DNA from: Cubamyces lactineus
Taxonomy: Eukaryota > Basidiomycota > Agaricomycetes > Polyporales > Polyporaceae
Assembly (NCBI GenBank): GCA_022376465.1
Contig: JACDTU010000001.1
Coordinates: 1,798,001 to 1,862,000 of the forward strand
Direction of reading: 5' to 3'
DNA length: 64,000 nt
How positions within the stretch are numbered: position 1 is the first letter of the stretch; every line of letters starts with the position of its first letter. Positions 34,841-43,752 of this stretch are shown piece after piece. The notes below the pieces were generated by a model. It was not told the origin of the DNA, did not search any database, and saw only the letters and a list, made by a program, of their open reading frames with translations. A program made the translations under genes and the position numbers.

Positions 34841-35134
34841 GTGGTACCGTTTCGCCGCTCAGTTCACCCAAAAAGTACAGTATATGATGGGCAATTTACA
34901 CTGGATTTTACACTGTATAGCTTTGTGCGGTCGCTTCTCAGTAGACCCTTCGCTCACCAAGCGCGACAAACTGCATATTCTCTGCATATTCGATTCTCGT
35001 CACATCCGCTGAGGATTCTACTTGGGTACTTCCTTGGTTGATGCCGCATGATGCGCTCAGCAAACAGACACTACGTGTGCAGCAAGGACCCGTGAGTGGT
35101 GTGATATTAGTGCTCATTAAAGTAGGGTAATATG
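34841..35134. other. convergent intergenic region
   Basis: AT-richer 3' flanks of the ACL4-like gene and COX11, with no gene seen. Confidence 0.5.
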
Positions 35135-36274
35135 TTATTGCGAGGCATCGTCGCTCTTCTTCCGGTCTTCCGCCTTGGGAGCCATCTCATAATCCGCGAA
35201 GCCCTGGGACGCCTGTACGACGTCGTCGGGTGCATCAGGTTCAAGGTGGCCCTGTGCATTCCGTCGTGCCCTATGAGATGATGAGTGAGCATCGTGCAGC
35301 GATAGACAAGGTTAGAAAATAGACCTACCGGAAGAAAGTGTAGGACAGGACTATGTCGTCCAAGTTCCGACATGCAGGATCGTCCAGAACGTCCCGGTCA
35401 ATGAAGAAGAGGAGAGGCATGTCGACTTCCTCTCCTGCAAGTAGCTTCTGCTCCTCGAAGCAGAAGCATTCGACTTTGGCAAAGTATGGGGCGATCTATA
35501 TACACTATTCATCAAGCAGTCCGTTCTGGTTACGCAGAGTCCGCAGAGACGTACTCGGTCGGGCGTGACGTTGTACGTCGCAATGCCAATGATGTCCTTG
35601 TCGGACTTATTCTTCGCCTTGTAGAACGCCAAGCTGGTCTCCCCTGGCAGAACGCTAACGAACTTCTGTTGTGGGGTGAACGACCAAGGAAGAGCATCGG
35701 ATGTATCCGCATTGAAGTGGACCTTGATGCGTTTTGCATCCTCCACCGGCACAAGGCGATCCGCCTCGAACTTGCCCATGCCAACCTTGGGTGTGCCCGC
35801 GAACCCAGTCGCAGCGCAGAACATACGGTAGAGCGGCACAGCTGCATAAGTTACACCAACGCCAAAGACAATCTAGGTTGTTACACACTGTCGGTGAGAG
35901 GCTGAGAGACAGTGCGGGGCAGAACGTACGACGGCGCTGGTGTACATAAGCAAGCTGCGGTTTCTCGCTCTATATGCCTCCTCCCGTGACTTGAACTGAG
36001 GTCTTGACCCAGGAGGCGGACTACTGGACGACGATGATGGGCCGGTACTTGTTGATGCGTTCCTCCATGATGTCCGGCTGGAGGAAAGGGTCTCCCGCTG
36101 CGCTGAGTGGGCCGATGCCCGCCACGCTCCTCGAGAGATGTTGTGAAGGCCCCGCTGAAAGCGCAGAGCAGTTAGGAAGAAATTCGGAGCATATGCACCA
36201 TGTGTATTCACCTGCGTGCATGGAGGGGAGGCCAGCCACGATGACCGGAGGAACGCAGCGCGGAGATGGTTCAT
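35135..36274 (-). CDS. COX11: cytochrome c oxidase assembly protein COX11
   Basis: Cox11 delivers copper to the CuB site of Cox1 from the intermembrane-space side of the mitochondrial inner membrane. The start at 36274 opens a long basic, Ser-rich presequence (MNHLRAAFLRSSWLASPPC) ending near SREEAYRARNRSLLMYTSAV, where the single membrane helix begins. The CtaG/Cox11 core reads PLYRMFCAATGFAGTPKVG, then HFNADTSDALPWSFTPQQKF, then SDKDIIGIATYNVTPDRV. The copper-binding CxC motif is intact as VECFCFEEQKLLAGEEVDMP near 35430-35480. The end, from FFIDRDVLDDPACRNLDDIV, continues to VLSYTFF. After one more intron it closes with KAEDRKKSDDASQ and a stop at 35135-35137. The gene shares a 180-base divergent promoter with the J-protein gene. 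Confidence 0.92.
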
Positions 36275-36454
36275 GGCGAGACTGGAGAAGACGGCGCTTG
36301 TGCATCTCTCCTTCTACTCTCACCGCCGCGCTCGGCGTTCGCTCCCTTTGTCCGAGTCTTTGCACACCGACCACCAGCATTCTCGTCCCACTCTCGCCTG
36401 CGCCCAACTACGTTGTAAATATTTCCCCAAGGTCGTCTTGCGTACTCAGTCGTG
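36275..36454. promoter_or_regulatory. shared divergent promoter, COX11 / SPF31
   Basis: Only 180 bases separate the two outward-facing start codons, so one short region must serve both genes. Confidence 0.45.
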
Positions 36455-37524
36455 ATGTCCGAAGCAGCGTCGTCCTCCTTCACCCCGAAGCCCGCAAGCA
36501 CGGCCGCGCCCAAGGATGCCGCAGTCGAGGATATTGAGAAGCTCCTCAGCAGGGAGGCCACGGCTTTCCAGCGCGAGATAGAGGTCGAGCGCATCCTGAA
36601 AGCCTTCAAATTGAAGTACGTTCTATCATCTCCATTCTCGAGCTCTGTGCACCCCACTGGCGTGATAATGACCGCTCTCGCAGTCCGTATGAAATATTAG
36701 ACATCAGTCAAGACGCGACGACCGAGGAGATCAAGAAGAAATACAGACAGCTCTCGCTCTGTGAGCATCCTGCGCTCCCGCCTCAGCACGGGCCCTCGCT
36801 CGTGTGAACGCGTATTGACCGTGGACTGTACGTTCCCTGATATATAGTCATCCATCCTGACAAGACCTCCCATCCTCGCGCTCCAGATGCTTTCGATCTG
36901 CTCAAGAAGGTCCGTACATACTCTTTCTTGCACCTTCCCCACAGGCAACACGAGTCCACCCCGTATTTCCTATGCCCGCACCGCTCAGAAGCTTATATTC
37001 CTCCTTGATAACAGGCCGAATCCGACCTGTCTGACAAGACGAAACGTGAAGAGCTGGATGCTGTGATCAACCAAGCGCGTGCGATACTCCTCAAAGCTCA
37101 AAACCTGCCGCTGAATACTCGAGACGACGACGCACGTTTGAAAGAGTTGACGCCGCCATGGCGACAGCAGTTCCTCGCTAAGGCGAAGGAACTTCTCATA
37201 GACGAGGAAGTCCGCCGACGAAAGTGAGTGTTGTCCCTATCGGTGATAGATGCAGCTAAAGATGGCTTCGTTACGCAGAGCTGTGAAGATGAATCTGGCA
37301 AACGAAGGTCTTGAGGCGCGTAAGAAGGAAGAAGAGGTGAATGCGAAGAAGCGCAAGGCAGAAGAGGAAGCACGCTGGGAAGGTGAGTCGACGCATCAAA
37401 TTGTACATGGCCAAAGCTAACATATCGCGCTGCAGAAACCCGCGAACAGCGCGTAGAAAGCTGGCGGTCATTCGCCAACAACTCGAAGAAGAAGAAAAAG
37501 TCGAAGATGGCTATTCTCGGGTGA
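36455..37524 (+). CDS. J-domain protein, SPF31/DNAJC8-like (spliceosome-associated)
   Basis: This is a J-protein of the DNAJC8/Spf31 type, a nuclear factor found with spliceosomes that recruits Hsp70. The ATG at 36455 follows COX11's promoter. After EDIEKLLSREATAFQREIEV and ERILKAFKLN the J domain reads PYEILDISQDATTEEIKKKY, then RQLSL, then IHPDKTSHPRAPDAFDLLKK, with the HPD motif intact. A Lys/Glu-rich coiled region follows (LNLANEG-like text, then RKKEEEVNAKKRKAEEEARW). The end is very basic, NSKKKKKSKMAILG. The order J domain then long charged helix and basic tail matches DNAJC8. There are about five short introns. The stop is at 37522-37524. Confidence 0.85.
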
Positions 37525-37849
37525 GCTCCCGCCATCGCCTTAGATATGTGGACAGGTGTACACTATTCGGCTATGTCGTCGCGGCTTGTCATTATATGTG
37601 CGTATGTATTGCATCTCGTGGAGTAAGGATTAGGGCTATATAGATGAGGATCACTTCTGATGACTACAAAGCTACAAGTGTCAAAACAGAGGGGTATATG
37701 TTTCGCAATACACGTAACAAGAAAATGGGTGCGTCCCTACTAGAGCATAGCTAACTAGACAAACTAGAAGATATGGCCTCGCGTCAACTGTCGTGTGAGG
37801 TCCTCCACATGCGCTATCGACTTTGAGCTCTGCACCGCTGTCTGTAAAG
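37525..37849. other. convergent intergenic region
   Basis: 3' flanks of the J-protein and RMI1 genes. AT-richer; no gene seen. Confidence 0.5.
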
Positions 37850-39684
37850 TTAATCCGAGAGTTCAATCACGTCCTCGGCCACTGGCGCGACGCGCCTGCG
37901 CACATGTCGCGTGGGTGCCGGGACGTTCTCCTTGTCGCCCTCCACTTCATCGTCACTAATATCGATGACCTCCATCGGTGCGGTGGACGCAGCGCGTGAG
38001 GACACCGCAGAATGTCGTGTGCCCACGGCCGTCGACGTTCCATTGCCAGTGAAGAGGGCCCTGCTCATCGATCGACTACGCGGCTCCGCCTTGACTTGTT
38101 GTGCGGCCGGTTCCGACGGGGGCTGCACTGCGGGCTTGCCATTGGTCTTTTGCGAAGGACCTTGACGGAGGAACGCTTCGTGCTCTACGCGGCTGATCTG
38201 CTCTAGGAAGCTGTCGTCCATCTCGAAGTCGAAAGGGTAATCTTCAGAGCCTGGTTCGCCGAACGACAATTCTGCCTTGTCTTTTCCTTTACCCTTGGAG
38301 CTTGCGCGGGCGGCGGGGGCAAAGATGTCTTCCTCCTCATCGCTTTCAGACCCATTGACGAGCGCCGCGCGGGGAGGGGAGAGTCCGATAGCGCGCTTGA
38401 GGTCGTGCATCGCGTTGGCGTCACCAGAATCAATGCGGACTCTCCCTGCATCCTCGTCAAGTCTTGTGTTCGTCGTACCGTTCGACGTCCCTGCGGACCC
38501 GTTCGTCCCTGCTGCGGTTCGCGCAAAGTAACGCGAACTTTGTACGATGAGTTCTCGAGGAGGCGGTTCCAAAGAAGGCGAACGCCCTGCGCGGCTGGGT
38601 CGTTTGCGGCGTCGGGGCTGGCCCGCGTCGTCGTCGTGTTCTTGCGCTGTCTTGTGGCGAGTGCCAGAGGGACCCGCTTCGGCTTCAGACGCATGCGGGG
38701 AAAGGTCCCGCAGGGGAGAGCGGGAGGCGGGAGAGGCGGGAATTGGTGAAGGCCCATGAGGACGAGGCGGAGTGTTCTGGCGAGCAGCTGCAGGCACAGG
38801 CGCAGGTGCCGGATCTACTGGAGCTGGTGCAGGTGCTGGGTCGTCCTCTACAGGTTCTCTGTTTGTGGAAGGTGAGTTGTTGTTCTTGGCGTAGGTCATA
38901 CCGAGAATTGACATACCCTAAACGTCTCTTCAGAGCACGGAGGAACATAACATCCCGCTGCTCGTCCCTACCTGCCGTCTCACGTCCAAGGAGTTGAACC
39001 CGATCGGGTTGCAGGTGAGCAATCCCTCTTCGAATAGGCACGTCCTTGATGATCATCTGATCTCGCTCGTCAGTTCATGTATACAGTAGATTCAGGCGAA
39101 CACCCAACCTTGTAGCCGAGTGGAGTCTCTCCTAGTTCGAGCTCTGGGAGCTTCTTCACCTCTACCGCGGTAAGCACGGCGGCGCCATCGCTCAGCTCTA
39201 GCTGCAACATTGACCTCGGGTATTTCGGAATGGGCTTCTGCTCTCCCGGATCCTCATCTCCATTCGCAGCGCGGAGTTGCGCTTGCTTGCGGTATTCAGC
39301 GCGTGATTCGTAGATTTGCATCAGGCTATATGCGCTGTGCCCGATCTCCATAATGCCAGTCACCTCTACCAGAATAGGTCCCGCGAGAAAGGCCTCGTCC
39401 GCGGTGATGATGCCAGGAGGGAAGCCGGTACCCGCTAGCATACTGTCAGTGAAGTCTGACTGCAGGAGCTGCTCCTCAACGTGCTTCATGATCTCTTCCA
39501 TGTCGTTCTCGGGAGTCAGATGAAGTTCCTCTCGTATCCACGTGTAGCATCCTTCGAGCCAATCCTGAATATGGTTGAATCAGTGCGACGAATAGGGCGT
39601 AACATTCCAACTCACTGGATCGACACTTGGACACGGGTAAGTGCGTTTGAGCCTCTGGACGATTTGCACCGGCGGAGGTATCAT
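37850..39684 (-). CDS. RMI1: RecQ-mediated genome instability protein 1 (RMI1)
   Basis: Rmi1 is the OB-fold partner of Top3 and Sgs1/BLM, which together dissolve double Holliday junctions. The start at 39684 gives MIPPPVQIVQRLKRTYPCPS in exon 1 (39616-39684), then DWLEGCYTWIREELHLTPEN. The OB-fold core is clear: MLQLELSDGAAVLTAVEVKK, then LGETPLGYKV, then MIIKDVPIRRGIAHLQPDRV and QLLGRE. A GTATGT...ACAG intron near 38860-38915 joins RALKRRLG to EPVEDDPAPAP. The rest, to 37850, is a long disordered tail rich in Pro, Ser and acid, ending in VAPVAEDVIELSD. In that tail EVIDISDDEVEGDKEN and EDVIELSD resemble SUMO-interacting motifs (hydrophobic core plus acid), which is inference. The tail makes it much longer than yeast Rmi1. 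Confidence 0.88.
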
Positions 39685-40400
39685 GATGAACGATAACCGT
39701 AAGGTAGAGATGTGGTCTCCTGGTCTGTGCTGGACCGCGCTACAATTATCATTAATTGCGATCCGGCGAATACGTCCTCCGGAGGTAGCGAAAACTCCGC
39801 GTGTGACACTATTAAGGATATATACGCGCTAGAAGTAGGCAATTGGAGGTGTTCGTACGACAGATCGGAGTTAGAGGTAACAAAAGCGAAATGATCGCTG
39901 GTGGCCTAGAAACGATGATCAGGGTCGTTCAGTATCGGGGAACAGGGTGAACGGCCGCAAACTATGCGAATAGCAACTCACCTGCACACCGTTGGCTATG
40001 TATCAGAGAGATTACACGAGGTATACAGACAACGGGTCAAAAGGCGTAGCGACGGCGGAACCTTTGTAGCCAGGTTTCCGTGCACTAGTAGCGGCCGTCA
40101 GAGTACGCGAGCTGGGCACGCCAGTGGTATGGCTTGTCGTGCGAAGTAGGTATCTACAGGCGCGGTGAGCATAGCGCACACAATAAATTTTTGAGCACAT
40201 GTTACGCACAGAGAGCGGGTAGCGAGCGTGGTAGTGGCGGTAGCAGAGAGAGAAAGAGAACGTCAAAAGCTTGTGGCCACAGGACGCGCTGCGCGTGCAG
40301 CCATGCGCGAACGCGTGCCATGCGCTCGCGACGCGTGACAGCATACCACGTGATAGGTCCTCAAGGTGTGACGGGGACGTCCACTCCGAGCTTGTCGGAC
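39685..40400. other. intergenic, RMI1 upstream region
   Basis: This is the upstream flank of RMI1. No gene is supported. It ends at the left duplication of the inverted-repeat element. Confidence 0.45.
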
Positions 40401-40407
40401 ACGGATA
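40401..40407. repeat. putative target site duplication, left copy
   Basis: ACGGATA abuts the left arm and is repeated at 40947-40953. Confidence 0.7.
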
Positions 40408-40946
40408 GACTTGAGGTTAATTACCCAGCGGATTTGCTCGGGTTTTGACGCTCAGTTCAGATCCCGCCGTAGCGCATCACTCCCTTGCGCCACCTCGGAC
40501 GAGCACTTGTATCGCGCCCCCTCGCGCCTAGTCTCCTGCTCGTCGCGTACACCCATCACTCCCCGCGCGTTGTCGTGCGCGTGCGCTTCTGTATATCTAT
40601 TGATTTGGAATATATGTCCTGTGTGCATACGCACGGCATCGCGCAATTGGGAGCTTCATATTAGAGAGTAAGCGCTCGACAGTGCGAACCCTATGTAATG
40701 GTCAAAGGGCTGAGTGCAGTATAATATCACCATCTCGGACGCTGATGTGAGCAATTATTATGCAGATAAGTACCTGCCCAACGATGCGCGAAGAGTGAGG
40801 GGTGTACGTGACGAGTAGGAGACTAGGCGCGAGGGGGCGCGATACAAGTGCTCGTCCGAGGTGGCGCAAGGGAGTGATGCGCTACGGCGGGATCTGAACT
40901 GAGCGTCAAAACCCGAGCAAATCCGCTGGGTTATTAACCTCAAGTC
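40408..40946. mobile_element. inverted-repeat element with about 165-base arms (hairpin MITE)
   Basis: The left arm, from GACTTGAGGTTAAT at 40408 to about 40573, is repeated almost perfectly in reverse complement from about 40781 to 40946, with only scattered single-base differences that increase towards the centre. Both outer ends are bordered by the same 7 bases, ACGGATA, at 40401-40407 and 40947-40953, which looks like a target site duplication. The centre of about 200 bases carries no gene. The short frames in the arms encode the same peptide text in both directions and are not real genes. Single-stranded, or if transcribed, it would fold into a long hairpin. Superfamily unknown. Confidence 0.8.
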
Positions 40947-40953
40947 ACGGATA
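40947..40953. repeat. putative target site duplication, right copy
   Basis: ACGGATA abuts the right arm and matches 40401-40407. Confidence 0.7.
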
Positions 40954-41095
40954 CGGCTTTGGCTTTTTGCTCGTCTTCCCTGTCTCTTCGACCGACCGGC
41001 GCGCCCCGACCTCGCCATTCATTGGCACCGGTATAACTCGTCTGCGGTTGTGCCTTAGACATAGGAAAATGTCATATAAACTGGGCTCGTCTTAG

Positions 41096-43583
41096 ATGTT
41101 CTCTGCTTTCCGCACTTGTCTCCGCCGGCCCATACACATGCAACCTCCGCTCGTTCCCTCTCGCACAAGGGCCCTCTCGCGTACGTCAACACCAACCCTG
41201 CCACGCCTACCTGTGCCGGACTTGCACAAGACTCTGCTGAAGTACCTGAAGTCTGTCGAACCGTTTCTTCTTGAGGATGAGAGACGTGGGGGCGTTGACT
41301 TCCAATCTGCCCTCGAGCATCGTGTCAAGTTGGTGAACGACTTTGAGCGCGAGCTTGGGCCGCTTTGCCAGCAGAGGCTTCTAGGTAAGCGTCAAACCTG
41401 GGCGCGTATCTGCATATTCAACATATGTTTCAGCGCTGGACCAAAGTTCACCGAACAACTGGTTGGATGATAACATATGGCTGGCTAAGGCTTACCATGA
41501 ATGGCGGGCTCCTCTTATTGTGAACTCCAACTGGTGGCTTGCGTTGGGCGACGACTCGACCATTCCGAAGGCTATGCGCTATCCTTCTGGACATCTCACT
41601 GGGTATACGCCTTGGCAACTTCGTAGAGCTGCCTGGCTGGTTCATCGCATCCTAGACTTCAAGGCTCGGTTGGAGCGGTCAGTAGACCTATTTTTCCCTG
41701 GACGTTGCAGTTCTGAATCAACAACAGCCAAGAGATACATCCGGACACAACGCGAACAGGCACGCAATGCTCCTACGGCTCACCCTAAAGCAGAGGTCGC
41801 TGACACTAACCAGGTCTCTGGTTCCGCCATTCCGCCCTGCAAGTGTTCAACAGATGTCGTATACCCCAGAGATCATGTGATCGTTTCTCCCCCGTCCCCA
41901 ATCCCGGCGACCCCGACGCCAGGAAGGTGCTCATTATGGCCGCAGGCTGGATGTATGCAATCGACGCGGTGTCTGCCGATGGCTTCCCAATTCCGCCGGG
42001 CGAGATAGAAAAGCAGCTTCGCGCGATAGTGGATGACGTAGAACGTCGTCGTGCTAAGGGCGAACGCGCCGTCCCTATTGGCGTGCTCACAACCGACGAC
42101 CGTGACCAATGGGCGGATGTGCGTCTTGCTTCTGGTAGCGTCTGCGAGCGCTCGTTCACTCATCCGTATTATAGGGCCTTCAATATGTTCTCTCACTTTC
42201 GCCGGGTAACCGTTCGATCTTCCGCACCATCACCCACAGTGCTTTCGCGCTTAGTCTCGATGACTATGCATACTCGCTCCCCGAGTCGCAACGCACGTCC
42301 GACCCTGACCTGACTGCCCACCTACACAACATACGCTCGGGGCGCAGCGATCGTCCAGGTCACAACCGGTGGTATGACAAACCCGTCACCCTGATCGTCG
42401 AGTCAAACACGCGTGCGGGCGTCCTTGGAGAGCACTCGCCAGTTGACGCACTGGTGCCGAGCATCATTGCCGACTATGCCATTGTTCAAGATATAGATGA
42501 GGACGCTTTCTCTGGTCGTCTTGACCCCAGCGCTACTTTGGCCTCGGACGGCGCTCATGCATCCGTCGCGGCGGGGGCGTTTGAGCGCCTTGACTGGGTA
42601 GTCGACGAGAAGGTCGAACGCATGTGCGAAGAGGCGGCGACACGAGCAAAAGCCATCGTCGACGATTCGGATAACGACGAGCTCGTTTTTGATTCGTACG
42701 GTGTCGACTGGATCAAGGTTCAAGGTGCGTTTGCACACTCCCCTTACACCCACCACGACACTCGAAACGCTGACGGTGGACGTCTTCAGCTCGTCTCTCG
42801 CCCGACGCGTACATTCAGATGGCGCTCCAACTCGCTTGGTACCGGACGTGCGGCGAGTTCACTGCGACCTACGAGACCGTATTGACGCGGCTCTTCAAGC
42901 ACGGTCGCACAGAGACCCTCCGGACGTTTACCAACGAGAGTCGCGCGTGGGTGCTCGCCATGGCGGACCCGAACAGCTCTGTGAGTGCTCGTCGCCCATC
43001 GCCCGTCGCTTGCCATTCATGCACGACGACGTTGAACTGACTGTCTACCTCCTCAGAATGACGCACGCTTGGCGCTCCTTCGACAGGCGTTGCAGACGCA
43101 CACTCAGCTCACCCGCGAGGCGGCGACTGGTCGTGGCATAGACCGTCACTTGCTTGGCTTACGACTGATGCTCCGCAAGGACGCGGGCGAGCGCCATGCT
43201 CTCTTTGAGGACGAGCTCTTCACTCGGAGTCAGACGTGGAAGCTCAGCACGAGTGGTTTGAGTGCTGGGTACCAATTCCGTGGGACAGGGTATGTGTCTG
43301 ATGTCTTGTTGCTTGTAGCCTAGATACTGAATGCTTGTGGTTAGGTTTGGCACAACATATGATGATGGCTATGGGATCAATTGTGAGTTGCCTCAGCTAA
43401 CTGTCTTGTCACCTATTCACAATACATCATATAGATATGCCTGCACCTGACAAGATCAGGTTTGGCATTGAGTCCAAGCACTCCTGCCCTCAGACCAGTA
43501 CTCAGGTGTTCAAGCAGGCTATTGCTGATGCATTGGAAGACATGAGAGTGATCTGTGCCCCTACCTTACTTGCACACTTATAG
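41096..43583 (+). CDS. carnitine O-acetyltransferase
   Basis: This enzyme moves acetyl groups between CoA and carnitine, carrying acetyl units between peroxisome, cytosol and mitochondrion. The N-terminus (MFSAFRTCLRRPIH onward) is basic and without acid, like a mitochondrial presequence. Family blocks are DDNIWLAKAYHEWRAPLIVN, SNWWLALGDDSTIP, VFNRCRIPQRSCDRFSPVPN, then NRWYDKPVTLIVESNTRAGV. Next comes the catalytic His context GEHSPVDALVPS near 42430, then FGTTYDDGYGINYMPAPDKI and FGIESKHSCPQTSTQVF at the end. Introns are visible near 41382-41433, 42119-42175, 42724-42789, 42979-43056 and 43302-43345. The stretch 41682-41815 is not resolved: it must be spliced so that the text resumes at LWFRHSALQVF. 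The last exons, from 43346, are strikingly poor in CG compared with the rest. The stop TAG is at 43581-43583. Confidence 0.87.
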
Positions 43584-43752
43584 TTTTCTGATAATCTACA
43601 CACTTCATCACTCACTATATAGAATTTACAATCACATTTTGTGAGAGCTACCACAGGAGCCTACAAGGGCTGAGGAGACACTACAAGTACATCAACAGGC
43701 CAGAGAAACATACCATCCTCATAAGTGACTACTCATCCTCAACAGTGAGATG

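Noticed and set aside
40411..41018. Two open frames (40411-40671 on + and 40758-41018 on -) sharing almost the same peptide sequence
   Set aside because: They are the two arms of one inverted repeat, so the match is a DNA-level consequence of the repeat, not a gene family.
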